Origin: Ailanthus altissimus
Lineage: Eukaryota; Streptophyta; Magnoliopsida; Sapindales; Simaroubaceae
Length of the DNA stretch: 64,000 bases
Reading direction: 5' to 3'
Assembly (NCBI GenBank): GCA_946807835.1
Contig: OX327704.1
Coordinates: 3,782,001-3,846,000, forward strand
The notes under the pieces were generated by a model. The model saw only the letters and a list, made by a program, of their open reading frames with translations. It had not been told where the DNA came from and did no database searches. Position 1 is the stretch's first letter; each line of letters starts with the position of its first letter. Shown piece after piece: positions 46,946 through 59,973 of this stretch. The translations under genes and the position numbers were made by a program.

Positions 46946-47904
46946 ATCCAGGCATTATCACTGAAAGTGATAGGTCTTCTTCCTCTATAGCGATAGATGT
47001 TTTAGCATCCCACTCATCTTCACTTTTCCTTTCAGAGTTTGATGTGGCAGCATTACCCTCAGCAGATCTTTTCTTGGACCAACAATCTTTTGCTATATGT
47101 CTGATTTTTTCATAATTGTAGTATTTTCCTTCAAACATTTTCGTTTGCTTGGACTGACTATCATTGTTGCGAGTCCTCCATGCTCCATTTATCTGTGAGC
47201 TACCTTCTTGGTGATGACTCTTTATCTTGTCATCATCTCTTTTAGATCCTCCACCAGCACATCATTTAAATTAACCTTTTCTTTTGTCATTGTAGAGTGC
47301 TTCTTCATCACCTTTTAATGAGACCTCACCCATTTGCTTGGAAATCGCTTATTGATCAGCAAGTAAAATTTCAAATTCAATAAGAGATGGTTGGGTTGGC
47401 CAGCCTTGTACAACAGTAACAAAACTTCTATACTCAGGCCTCAAACCATGGATGATAATTTTTTTCATCCTAATTTCAGTAATAGCAGCGGTAGGATCTA
47501 ACTCAGATATTTTAGAGCATAAGGACTTTACCTTTGTGAAGTATTGGTTGATCGCCATGTCACGTTGTGTAATCAACAATAGTTCATCTCTAGAAGCTGC
47601 AGTCACGTGTTGTTTTTTAGAAGAGTGATGCAAAAATGTCCCATGCTTCATATGGCGTATTAGCCTTCTTTATGTGCTCTAACATTTCTTTTTTAACTGT
47701 CGTCTTAATGGTGAACATAGCCTTACCAGTTTTTACCTTCCACTTCTTTAAAGTGGCTTTGTCTGTTGGTTGCTTTACTTCATTCCCACAAACAACCTCC
47801 CAAAGATCTTAGCCTTGAAGGTAAGACTCTATTCACGTCACCAGTGTATTATAATTTTGGTTGTTGAGCTTCTTAATTCCTCCAACTACTTGAAAGTGTC
47901 CCAT
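46944..47904 (-). pseudogene. copia gag (UBN2 type) with zinc knuckle
   Basis: Starts at a minus-strand ATG at 47904. The first part (47904-47650) has two in-frame stops, then V-C-G-N-E-V-K and W-K-V-K-T-G-K-A-M. The open part (47651-47349) has F-T-K-V-K-S-L-C-S-K-I and H-G-L-R-P-E-Y-R-S-F-V, the classic UBN2 Gag block. The knuckle (47120-47080) is present, but two of its Cys are Tyr and a Gly is Glu, leaving H and the last C. The protease follows in order. Confidence 0.92.
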
Positions 47905-48300
47905 TATGCCTATAAGACTTCATTAACGCTAGACAAGGATTGATCTCAAACTGCAAGCTTGTAAAGTTTCAAACTCTTCACAACTCAAATAAAATTCCGC
48001 TAAGGTTATCTTTGATCATCCTACTGTTACTTCTAATAGCACTTCCACCAACACCACAGTAACAGTGCCTACGTGTTTGTTTATATGAATTATAAACTAG
48101 AAAAGTTCCTAGGAAATACTAAAGGGGTCACAACGGTCGTACTTAAAATTCAAAATCCTTAGGCAATAGTAGCCTTTTTGACAGAATCTTCCTAGACATG
48201 CACAATTCATACAACTACACTAGGCTCTGATATTGGTATTGTATATTTAAACAGTAACTGTATGAACAGTACTTCGGCTACTGTTTTATACCCCGAACAA

Positions 48301-48318
48301 CTTGATTCTGATATCAAT
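48301..48318 (-). other. Primer binding site of copia element
   Basis: The minus strand after the LTR end (ACTCAACA) reads ATTGATATCAGAATCAAG, close to the initiator tRNA-Met complement TGGTATCAGAGC used by copia elements. Confidence 0.8.
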
Positions 48319-48763
48319 TGTTGAGTATAATAGAGTACAAATAGAATACTTTTATTAATATTGAAAATACAAAACTTACAATACAAAGTTTAAAAACTCT
48401 CACTATTTCTCACTTACAATATAACGCTCACAACATAACATTCACACACTCTTTGTTGAGCTTATTATTTGCTTAGCTCTAAAACACTCTTAACTCTCAA
48501 CAATTGATCAAATACTTGATAAACTCTTCATTCTTAACTTGTTTACTTGCAAAATCAAATGAGGGAGGGGAGTATTTATACTTAGTTCTAATAAACCAAA
48601 ATCACACAAATAAAATATTATAAAAATTTATTAACCACATAAGTTTGTAATACTTATTTCTTTAATCATCAACTCCAAAATATCTTACCTAACTTACAAA
48701 TTTTAAGAACTAGGCTTATAAATATTTGGACTTAATCTTGGAGTTGGTGTTATAATTTTAACA
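48319..48763 (-). repeat. 5' LTR of copia element
   Basis: 445 bp. The minus strand starts TGTTAAAATTATAACACCAA and ends TTATACTCAACA. A TATA box TATAAATACTCC is at 48571-48582. Plus-strand end ATTTTAACA at 48763, next to R4 sequence. Confidence 0.9.
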
Positions 48764-51700
48764 ATCCTGACGGAATGTAACCTTCAAGTTCTCTGAGTAA
48801 TATTACCCTTAATTTAAAAAAAAAAAGTTGTTCAAATATATCGTACTAGCAGAATATCTAAACTAATTAAGAAGGATGTATTATATTCTTTATAATACAT
48901 CTATTTGATAATTTTGTTAGTGATTTAGAAGTTACAAGCCCAAAAAACCAGATTAAAAAGAGAAACTGTAATAGATTTTTTGCTGTTAGGCTAGCGAGAA
49001 AGCGTTCTGATGAAGAGATTAATTAAGCCTGAGAAGATTAAGCTGAAAGAAGAAAAAAAACAAAGCTACCCTAGTAAATATTTTCATTATTACTTCAATT
49101 TTCTTTTTTTTCTCTTCATGTCTTGGTTCTAGCAAAATAATTAACCCGTTTAGTATAAAGTATTTCTACTAAACTTTAAAAAACACAATAATTAAAAGTG
49201 TTCAATAAACACTACTTTCTATAATAACTATAATTTCAAAACTATAGTAATTTACACCAAGCGGATCCTAAATCATTAAATCAACAATCAAGAAAAATCT
49301 GGACTAACAAGAGAAATGGTGGAATGCAAGATATATGATTAGTTTAGTAAGCCAGAAAGAATAGTAAAAGAGATTAGAGGACTTATCTGATATAATAAAT
49401 TTATAAGCCAGCTGAGAACAAGTGAAGCTGAAATAAGAAATTAAAAGACCAAGCTGCAAATTATATGTATGTATTTCCTTCCACTCATAATATTTCTTGC
49501 CCAAATGAGTATCTCAACCAACAAAGCATCATCAACATTATATACACACATATATATATATTCATAATTTTTAATATTGCATAGAAGAACAAGAAGATGA
49601 TGATGATGTACATATGATAAATATAAAGGATTGTTTTTGGAATACTCATTTGAGCAATAAACTTTACAAGGTGGAATGGCTTTATCTGCTGCGTTTTTTT
49701 TTCTTCGATCTCTAAGTCATCCATAAGTGAGAACTCATAGAATCTTATAACTCTTGTTATAAATAGAAATTTTTTTTTAATATCATAGTACCGTTTCTTT
49801 TTGTACAATTACCAAAATGCCTACCCACCCCTTTGTGAATTCTTAATCCTTTGTCATAAAAATAATCCTTATTGGGTTACTATTTAGATGCCTGAGGTAA
49901 GACAAATATATTATTTAAAGTGTTATTTTATGAATGCCCCTCATGTAGACTTAATGTCAGTGCAATTCTCACATTTTGAAATTAACTTTTAATATTTTTA
50001 TTATTTGCAAGATTCCATTTAAACGGATAGAATATACCATAATCATTATAAAATATTTAATATACCCTTAATCATACACTTTTTATGTTTTTTTTTAATT
50101 TTGGTACTTCTTATTTATTTATTTATTTTCTTTTTTATTTGAGTACTAAAAATATATATATATTTTTTACAAATTGTTTATTATTTCTAATTTCTAACAC
50201 TTACATAATTTTTTATTTTTACTGGAAATTTCTACTAAAATTAAAATTTTTAAAATAAAATTTTAATAAATATTAAAAAATAGAAATAATAAATATTTTG
50301 TTAAGAAAATTTATTTTTGTACTAAAATAAAACAGGAAAAACTAAAGTACCAAAACTGAAAATATAAATTATGAAGAGTGAATAAATGTATATTGATCAT
50401 TTTATAATGATTTTAGTATATTCCGTCTACTTTAATGCATCTTACAAATACTAAGAGTATTAAAAGCCAATTTTAAAAATATGAGAGTAGCACTGACATT
50501 AAATGTTTTCTCAGTACATCCATAAAAATAATGCATATTTGAATATGTATGCCTAAATTACCTGCCATGAGCTTTTTCAGGTTCATTGTTCAAATGGGTA
50601 TTTTCGAATTTATTTTTTAAATGTTGGTAAATTATCACATATATATTACTAGAGCTAGGGTATTTGAACAGATAAAATGCCTTTTGAACCCATTTTTCTA
50701 AGTGCATCAACTGTTAATGTTTTTAAAAATTGAATTTGTTAGCTTCACCGTAATAATATTTATAGGCAAAAAACTCATAGACTTCCAAAGTTTTAAGAAA
50801 GAGACATAAAAGTTCTTAAAATTTTAAAAAGATTATAAAGAACTCTATTAAAAAATGAAAACCGACTGAATTAATAATCAAGTGATCAAAATTGATTAAA
50901 ATACCAAAATACCTTTATACTAAACTTAATAGATTTGCACGTTACATTTGACTCTTGGTTTTGATTGAAATGCTCATTTCCCACTAAACTTTTATCAGGG
51001 ATATTTATTCACTATGTGCCCACTTTTTACCTTTCAATTATTAAGAAAATGACTAAAATACCCTTTGATTGTGACCTTTTTTTATTAGCCATCTATTATG
51101 TGACTGTTGGTACTATGGCTTTATACATCTAGTTAATTTTGAAAGGGAATTCAGCCATTTCATCTCTAACTTTTCTCATCCAGCATTGCCTTCTGTTTAA
51201 TGTTGAAAACAGAGAAATTTTCCAATAAACTTCCACAAAAAAAAGCCAACAAATATAAGCTTTAAAATAAAGAAAATTATCAAAAAACAAATACCACATA
51301 TATTTGTACTAAATTTCCTCTACCAAAGCCAGGAAATATCACATTTAACATCAACTTCAAAAATTAAAAAGAAAGATCTAGCACATATATGACATAGTTT
51401 CCCTTCTACCAAAGCCAGCAAATATCACTTTAACAGTAGCTTCAAAAATCTTTAAACAAAATAGAACATATATGTCATTGTTTCCCTCACCAAAGCCATC
51501 AAGTTGACAAAAGTAAACATAACATCTCAATTTCATCATAAGAAACCCATCAAATTTTTCATCACATCACAAAGCACATCAAACTTATTTCCATAACAGA
51601 ACAATGCAAAGGCAAGATGCAACATCAAGATTCAATGGAAATCTAATCAAGTTCAAGAATCGTTGGTGTCAATGCAATCAAATGGTCTCTATAGAGATAT

Positions 51701-53102
51701 ATGAGTCTAAATATGAACCAAATAAGCTACTGTTTTATCGCATGACAAAAAGGCGTGAATGTTACCAAATATGGCATCCAAATTCAGATGAAGTGCATCA
51801 AGCATAAAGAAATTAGTCCTTCTTAATGAAATTAATTGTATGCCAATAAAATTAAAAAATAATAAATGCGATTACAACCTCAAAGTATTTGTGGGTATTT
51901 CACAGCCATAAAAAAATGCTAACATTCTTTTTACCATAGGTATTCACAGAGACACTGCTCATTTTACATATTTTCGAAGCCAACCTAATTCAAAATTAAT
52001 GCAAATTTTTTAAATACAATTTCTCCTTCCTCAAATTGCATTGTGTTAGCGTAAGGTAACCATGAACAAGGATATGAAAGTGAAGATGAGTTCTCACAAA
52101 CAATATCCATGCAAAAAAATAGGTCATCAAACAATTTCCTCTTTATTCTAATAGGGTCATTTGGCTTAGGTATTTTAGGGTTTACTAGGGTTAGAGAGGA
52201 GGGGATGTCACCATATCTAAGGGCATGACCTCAAAGTATAAAATCACTTAATACTACCCATTCCTCACAAATTCATTTAAAAAACTAACTGGGTCATTAT
52301 CTTCTTTCATTAAAACTCATTTCCCTATCCATAGTATCCAAGCAATGACCTTAAACGTTTTTCAAGGTAATAGACATATAGCAATTAGGTCACCATACAC
52401 ATACTTTTGGAGTGAAATCAAGCTACAAGTATCTCGAGCTACATACTTCATGGGAACTCCATTACTTTCATTGTTATTGCGACCCCATCCCATTTCCTCT
52501 TATCAACATACTAACACTGCATGCAAATTCATGCAACTATATTTCAATCATATATTCATTTCAATATTATTACCAATATTGGACTAGAACATAAACAATA
52601 AAAAAACATAAAAATTAAATATATTTTCAACACCATGAGATTATTAGGTATTCAACCAAAACGAAAACATTCAACATCAGTACCAAGTACAATGCAATAT
52701 CACACATTCAAGCAAAACATACGTATTAAACCTAAATTCTTAAAACACTGGAATATCTTATTTAGTTCCAACAACAATATGGTCTTAAACATTCAACCAA
52801 AAACATAAACATTAAAACCAAAGAAGATTATTCCTCATAAAAATCTTTATACCCATGTTCGAAACCCTTGAACAAAATAATCATGCTTCTGTAAACTAGA
52901 AAAATATATCTATTAAAGACCAATGTTCTCAGAGAAATTAATATGCATGTCATAGAATATCTATTCCAATAAAAGAAGATAATTTTTTTTGAAAACCCAA
53001 TAACGAAAAATTGGAAAAAAAAAGGCTCTAAAATAAACTTCATGTCATGATTTATAACTACATTATAAAAAACAATTTATTATAACTGGAATTTCTCTTA
53101 AT
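48764..53102 (+). repeat. Duplicated block B, middle part
   Basis: Paralogue of 18370-22436 in block A, colinear with small indels (for example the TA microsatellite is lost and about 430 bp near 51690-52115 are present only here). It ends at the CACTA insertion. Apart from the GRF-like frame, the open frames (49304-49504, 49485-49808, 52345-52587, 52828-53043) show no domain and are not kept open in block A. Confidence 0.85.
51604..51807 (+). pseudogene. GRF zinc finger-like ORF (67 aa)
   Basis: 67 codons from ATG. Residues 20-62 (R-W-C-Q-C-N..., N-K-L-L-F-Y-R, E-C-Y-Q-I-W-H) resemble the GRF-type zinc finger, whose pattern is C-x-C, then N-P-G-R-x-F-Y-x-C and C-x-x-F-x-W. The G-R pair and the third Cys are missing, so zinc binding is doubtful. 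Short proteins with one GRF finger are frequent in plant genomes, sometimes linked to transposons. Block A has only the first 30 codons. Best seen as a decayed copy, with moderate certainty about the family. Confidence 0.45.
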
Positions 53103-53124
53103 CAATACTACAAAAATGGGCTTC

Positions 53125-53285
53125 ACTAATACTATGTTACTGATACTTTTTTTAAATGGTGTCAGTGAAACGAAGTGCGAGTGAATTGTTGATACTATAG
53201 TATCAGTGAAACGAAGTGTCAGTAAATTGCTTATACCATATTATCAGAAATATAAAGTATTAGTCAATTAGTGATACCACAATAT
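53125..53285. repeat. Left subterminal repeats of CACTA element
   Basis: Degenerate units such as GGTGTCAGTGAAACGAAGTG, TGATACTATAGTATCAGTGA and TGATACCACAATATCA recur about every 25-45 bp. They mirror the array at the other end. In En/Spm elements such repeats bind the element's own protein. Confidence 0.8.
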
Positions 53286-56200
53286 CAAAAAATTATTTTT
53301 TATTTAAAAATTTCAATTATTAAAAATAATTTAATTTTATAAAAATTAATATAATATCCAAATGACGCCATTTTGGTTAAAAAAAATGTAATTATTTAAA
53401 GTAACAAAAGGAATTTCAAAATTTCTCTAATTAAGACAATGTTTGTTTGAGTTAATTTTTTTAAAAAAAAACAAAAAAGTTAGGTTCTGTCTTATCTTTC
53501 TCGATAATTCTCTCAAAAAAAAATCTAACCTCTTCTCTCTCTTAATAACTCTCTCAAACAAACCTAACCCCAAAGTCACAAAATGTCGTGTTTTGATTCT
53601 TTACCCCCTGTTGTCGTTGTTGTTACAATCTTTGAACAATCGCTTATAAAGGCTGGTGGATTTAGCATTCATCTCAGAAAGAAGAAGTGGGGTTGTTTGA
53701 GAAACACACCCCTAAGGTTAACGTAGCATTGAGATTGGCCATCGCCCAGTTCACTGGTTGATTTTAGTAGCGACAGCAGTGCTGTTTTCGCATCTGCGGA
53801 GTTAAACCCCTCATTTCGGAAAAAGAAAAAAAAAACCCTCAAGCAGTTGGACTAAGATTCAGAGTTTGGGCTCTTTACCCCGAGAGAGAAAACAAGTTAA
53901 AATCCTAATTTTTTTAGGTTTGGTATTTATCTCATTTAATTCCATTCAACTTTGATCGTTCTACGCCCATTCTTTACAATCATTATATTATTCTCATTTT
54001 ACTTATTTAGCTACTTATTATTTGTTTGGTTGTTGAGAAATTGGACGAAAAGATAAGGTGTTAGTTTAAACTTTGCATAACTGTATATATGTTTATTTGT
54101 GTGTATATGGGATTGCATTTTTGTGCATTAATGTTACTTCTTGTTAAGCTTTGATTTTTGTTAATCAAACGTCATATCCTGAAATATTTCATAGTTCTAG
54201 TAGGAATTTGCAGATTGTTTTTTGTTTAATGATGAAGAAGATTTTAGTTGAAAGCACATGTATACATTTTAATTTTCATATTATCACATAGAAATTTTGT
54301 ACCTATTTTTCATGAACCTCTATTGTTTGATAAAAGGTTTGAGAGAACAAGGAGTTATGTGACCTTTTGCTTGACTGCATGTGTTTAAGCTTTTGTTAGA
54401 ATTTTTTTGTCTTATTTATTTTTCTTTATTTAATGTCAACTTATAAAGCATAAAAACAAACTTGTATAGAGATTGATATATAAAGAAGGGTGATGATTGG
54501 TATGCAATTATTTCTATTTTATGTTTAATCAATTTCCTCTGCTTGCTATAGGTAGTATAGAGGAGTACTAGAAAAGGCAAGATGTTGCTCAAGTCATTGC
54601 TCTAGTAATACATTGGTCTCATTATTCTCACCATCAATCATTTTCTTTGTTTGCCTATGATGCTTGTAGTGATTTTGATATTTTGAGAAACAAAATTAAA
54701 ATTTCTTAAGTTTCTATAAAAGTTGGTTTTCTATAGTTCAAGAAGTTAGTTTTCATTTTCATCAATTTTTGTTCCTTCGACTATCTAATTGGTTATTCGA
54801 ACTGTAAGTTCAATTTGATTTTTGGCACGTGCTTATTCGTTAATTACTTTGTTTTACAAAATATGATTAACAAATTGGCATGTGATAATTTGTGATAGTT
54901 ATTAGGCTTCTGTGAAGATGTTAGTAGTTGTTAGCCATAAATTCTTTTTTTACTCTATACCAAAGCCTTTACCGTGCTTTAAAAAGAGTTACAATAAGAA
55001 AAATCAAATTTCTAGAAGGAACCATAGAGACAGGCATCTTTATCAAAACCCTATGTTGATAAGAGATCTCCATATCTAGGTACTTAAGAGTTGTTGGCTA
55101 CTGGTAATTCATATAAAATTTTAATTTATTACTTCAATAAACTATTATTATTGCTTGATAATTGATAATTACACATTACTTCTAGTGAAGTTGAATGTTG
55201 AGATGTTAATATGTTTAATTTCTTTAATTTGTGTCATTGAGAAATGGAAAGCTGAGAGAAGTAATGGCTACATAATGGTAATTGCAAATAAAGCTCTCAA
55301 TCATTAGCAAGTTGCTGTAAGTATCTAAGTTGCCTTCTTTTACAATTTTTCACTGCCTAAGAGAAAAAAGATTTATTCTATATTTAAATAAATTCTTTGA
55401 TTAATCATTTATTGGATTTGGATAATGTCATTTGTTAGCAAGTATTCATCATGATGCATCTTTAATAACTTTCCTATGATTGGGGTGAATCTCCTTTTAT
55501 ATCTTTATATAGATTTGCATAATTACTTTTTTTTATATGTGATGTTCTGCATTTTGTTGATGGATCCATATGACTAGAAATTAGAACTAGAAGTGGTAAT
55601 GCATTTTGTTGAAACAAAGGACCCTGTTCATGATCAACTATATAGATACTGATTTTGAAACAAGTGGCTACTCTAGTTAGCAAATAATGCTTCGTTAGGC
55701 CACTGTTGAATTAAATTGGAAGTGGCACCCACCAAGGCTATGGAGATATTTTGAACTGCGAGGCTGTGGAGATATATCTAAACTGCTTAATTTTTGCTTA
55801 GTGCTTTAACTACTTTCCACAGAGAATTCTTCTAAAGTTGAATGTAATAACTAACAATTTCATCAATTTTCTTTTCCATTCATAAAGCTATGTTTTTAGA
55901 GCTAAAGCTACAGTTTCTAATTATAAACAATTTTTTATATCAATGCTTGTGGAGTAAATGATTTGGTTGCTTGTTCTGAATGGCTTATGAGTCATTTTTA
56001 TCAAATATAATGGAAACAATTTAACTATATGTAAAATCTTGGTGATTACCTCTACTTCTAACTAATAAAATTCTAATACATTAAAATATGATTTGGTTAT
56101 TGTTACTGGGGGCTTCCATCAGGTGTACTTAGTGCTTTTGCAATTTCTGTTTTCTAGCAATTGCTACAACGGTTTTTTTTTTTGTGTTAGTTCCGAATAA

Positions 56201-57192
56201 TACTTTCTACTAACAAGTTTTCATCTATCTACACACAATTCAATTTACAATTTGTATAATAGCATACTACATCAAACTAATATAAAATGAGCTTATAAAC
56301 AGTTCAATTTATTAATTAAAACTTGATTTATATACTTCAATTTACAATTTGATATAAACAGTTCAATTTTCAATTTACAAACATGCTCTATGATGATGAG
56401 GTACATATGTCATTTCCTGGTTTTTCTTGTTATTGTGTATGAAATTTTTAGACATTCTTTAGGATATGGAAAGTAATTTATTGACTTCATTATACATGGA
56501 GATTTGTTATTAGTCTACAATTTATTATTGTTACATATTAGTCTAAACAAAATGATCATGTGATGTATTTGCTTCTGTACTTGTGCATGCTTTATAATGT
56601 TAACTTGTAGTTGATAATAATGGTCTTTTGAATTCAACAAAGAATAATGATCTTACGTAAAAAATATTAATTTTATTGTTCAGGAGAATAATTGCTAAAT
56701 ATTCTCAAGTAGATAACGTAGGTTTATGCAATTTTATTTTTTTTTCTTGATTTATTAACATATTTAGCTAACCAAAAGGTATAACATTTTGATTTCTCAG
56801 CTAGAAAGCATGTCTTTGGACATTCTTTTTTTTTCTCCATAAATTATATTTTTAATGGCTTAGTTTACTTATTTTTGTGGGTTTATAACTTGTTGTGTTT
56901 TAGAGCTTTGGCAGAGCTTTTAGAGTTAAAAACTCGTCTTTTGGTTTCAAATTTCAGTATACCTGAATGCAATCAAGTTCTTTGTAACTTGTATGATATT
57001 AGTCAACTCATATATTTCCTTTCTAATTTCTTTTGCCTTTTCCAGATTCAAGGTTCACTCAACAAGAACTTGCTGTTGCAAGAATGAAACTGTTCTTATA
57101 CTTAACTAAAGTATGTTGCTGCAATACATAAGTATCCTCTGCAGCTGCGCACTATTAGTTTATTATTTATATGCTTCACCTTTTCTTTCAAG
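53286..57192. other. CACTA interior, left part: no recognisable gene
   Basis: 53690-53900 is less AT-rich than the rest (CCATCGCCCAGTTCACTGG, CATCTGCGGAGTTAAACCCC) and could be an exon or promoter-proximal leader. 53940-57190 is T-rich on the plus strand, like introns or UTR of a plant transcription unit. Small frames (53443-53649, 56875-57087) have no motif that I recognise. No DDE transposase motif was found. Confidence 0.4.
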
Positions 57193-59973
57193 TGTAATAT
57201 CCAATCCCTATTAGTAGTATTGGCGCCTAGATTTTGATATAGAGTAATGATGGCACCGTAGGGTTACCCAATTTTAACCTTATTAGACATATTTTTGCTA
57301 TGGTGCACGTGAGAGATATTAGACCTAATTTGGTAATTTAACACGCAGTCGAAGCGTCGGACGACCCTAGAATAGTTTTAGAATTTTTCTCTATTGGCTT
57401 AGAAAAGAAAATTCTAATTTACTACATGAATTTCCATTTAAGGGTTATGTATGGAACAAGCCTTTGTTGAGAAATACAATCCATATATTAAGGAATGGAC
57501 CAATTAGAAGCAATCTCATGGATTGCCAAGTTGGGAATTCTAGTTAGTTCCTTTGACTATTCTAACTAGATAGTTACAAAGGAACCAATTAAATCCTTCC
57601 ATTTGAACTAATGGAAAATTAGAAGTTTTGAGAAAGTTAAAGGGAAAAATGGTCAATTAAGGGAGCATTATATATATGTTGGAAGTGTGTAGAGTTTTCA
57701 AGAGATCAAAAGCCAACATTTAGAGCAAAAAGAGAGCAAATTTGTGCAAAGGTTGAAGGTGCTGCTACAGTGAAATTTCAGTTTTTGTTTTATGATTTTT
57801 CATGTGTAATCAAGCTAAAATAAGGTTACATATGAATCCCTAAGCTCAATTAAAGCCTCCATTAGTGAAAATTCAAGAAAACGAGGTAAGAAGAGCATTG
57901 TTTTATGAGTTTGATAAGTAAGCTTTCAAGGATGCTTCAATTGATATTTTTGTGTGTATTCTTGGCTTAGATTGAGTTAAATTCTAGTGTGGAGCTTGAG
58001 GGAGTCATCAATTTGAAGAAATTGGCAAGGTAAGAATTAGGGTTTTTGGTGATTTTGATGTAGAGATTTCAATTGGTTGTAATTAGGGCTTTAAAATGAA
58101 ATTAGCTTGATTTTGTTGTAATTGGAACAAGAAATTGAGAAAAGGAATGCGTTGGAACCTAGGGTCAAATTCTGCCACTTTAGGGAAGTTAGGGATTGAG
58201 TGGTGTTTTGATTGAGTTGTTGTGTGTAAATGGTGCATATTGTAAATTGAATGTATATGGTTGATGAAAAAATAAAAAATGAAGAAAATAGGACATAATT
58301 GTCCATTTTGGAAAGGTGAATGGCAAATATGTCCAACCAAGTTATAAGGCGTTCAATAATTTTCAGGGCGCCGGATGATGAGTTAGATTAGATTATATGG
58401 CTCCGTAAATAAAAATCGAAAAGTAGTATCCATCCGGGCTTTGTATGCCGATTAGGGCGTTTAGTAGTTAAATGAAATTTTAGCATTCGATTTGATTCTA
58501 AATGTCATTTATGGCGCGTAGGTGAAGATAACTGAGAGCAGTAACGGGAGCAGAAATCGGGAACGAAATTGAGCGTGGAGCGGTTGTGAGTGGAAATCTG
58601 CCATTTCTTTTACTTTTCATTTATTATGTTTTCGCATAATGAATATATATGTTTTATGAGCTTTCGATGCATAAACATGATTTATGATCTTGATATATAT
58701 CCATAGACATGCTTTTACATGTTCGGGTTGAGAAACAGTTTTAAAATTTTTACATCCATTTTAAAGGCCATTGGTACCCTCAGATTATAGTGATGGTGAT
58801 TGTATTAGACCCGGCCGGTATATCCCGTACACATGGGTAGCTCATGGAGGCATGTCACTAACTCCGGGAAGTCAGAGTGTTGAGTCATGTGAGTCGCTCT
58901 ATGTGTACGGGGTATTGTCTCGCTATATGTATGCGATGTAGGATTTCGCTGCATAACCAGTGAGATGTCTTGAGATGTCACTGTGGGTGCTGCTAGTTAG
59001 GGTGCCCTATGACCTACTCACGTGTACGGTACTAGTTGAGTCACCACGTGAGTATAGAGCTTTAGGGTTACCATTGATACAGTTTAGAAAGAAAATGGCC
59101 AAGCAAGGACTTTACTAGTTTTCGATCTACCGATAGCATTTTATGCATTTATATGCACATGGTAGTTATTGTGTTACATAGATTTTGGATATTGTTTTCC
59201 AAAGATGTAGATAAAACTAACTCGGCAAAATTTCATCAGCACATGATGTTAGAAACTGTTTTACAGCTTTACATCAGTTTTAGAAGCACGATTTATGCAT
59301 GTACTTAGAATTTATTATCTATGCATAATCTTATTTTATTTAAAATCGTAATTGTACTCACTAAGCTCTTTTAGCTCACTCGTTTTGTATTTTATGTTTT
59401 CTAAACCCTTTCCCCGGTGCAGGTCTCGGTACGCAAGCTGCTGATTCTCCTATTACCGAGTAGTGGGCCAAATTCGAAGATCATTTTTGTATATGTAAAT
59501 GTGCTAAATAGCACTATTTGCTTTCTGCATAGTAGTTGTAGGCATGTATATTTGTGTGTATGCTCTGAACTAACCAGAAGAGATTTTAATATTATGATGA
59601 TTGTTTTTGCCTTTTTATGAGTATGCTCATTTTGTGATTTAAATAAAACTATTGAGTTGTGTTGGATTTGATTTGGAAAGGACCGGAGGTCCGAATTGGT
59701 AGTATTGAGAAGTGTTTGAAATAGAAGTGAAACTTCTTTGCAGGTTTTATATGGATATTTCGAAAAACAGAGAAAACTCTGTCCGTTTTTTTTACAATTA
59801 AGATGTCATTTTCATGTATATTACAAGACTTTCTCAGTAGTAGCAAGAACTAAAAAGGTGTTCGCCTCGTGAAATTTCTCAACTTACCCAGTTAGGTTCT
59901 GAGGAACTTTCGTTGGGGTGCCCAGCAGGGCCGCTGGGATCTATAGTAGAGGGTCTCGGGTCGGGTCTTGTCA
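57193..59973 (+). mobile_element. Solo LTR, family L3, inside CACTA element
   Basis: 2781 bp starting TGTAATATCCAATCCCTATT and ending GGGTCGGGTCTTGTCA, with an exact 5-bp duplication TCAAG (57188-57192 and 59974-59978). It aligns with 31650-34337 along its length. It is younger than the CACTA insertion, since it lies within it. The two copies share a 85-codon minus-strand frame (58340-58083 here), discussed under findings. Confidence 0.94.

Larger units (their letters stand above)
43649..48763 (-). mobile_element. Ty1/copia retrotransposon, nearly complete, decayed
   Basis: A 5.1 kb minus-strand element inserted in R4. In its own direction it has a 5' LTR (48319-48763), PBS, gag, protease, integrase, reverse transcriptase, RNase H and a partial 3' LTR (43649-43866). 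The pol order protease-integrase-RT-RNase H defines copia. All domains are recognisable but broken by stops and frameshifts, many of them C-to-T or G-to-A changes. The site is proven by R2, which reads through it without interruption (CATAATCCTCAAGTTCTGAG at about 18371). Flanks: CATAA left, ATCCT right, so no clean target duplication, perhaps because the 3' LTR end is altered. Confidence 0.95.

Noticed and set aside
53443..57087. Host gene captured by the CACTA element
   Set aside because: The composition suggests exons and introns, but no domain, clear splice chain or long frame supports a specific gene.
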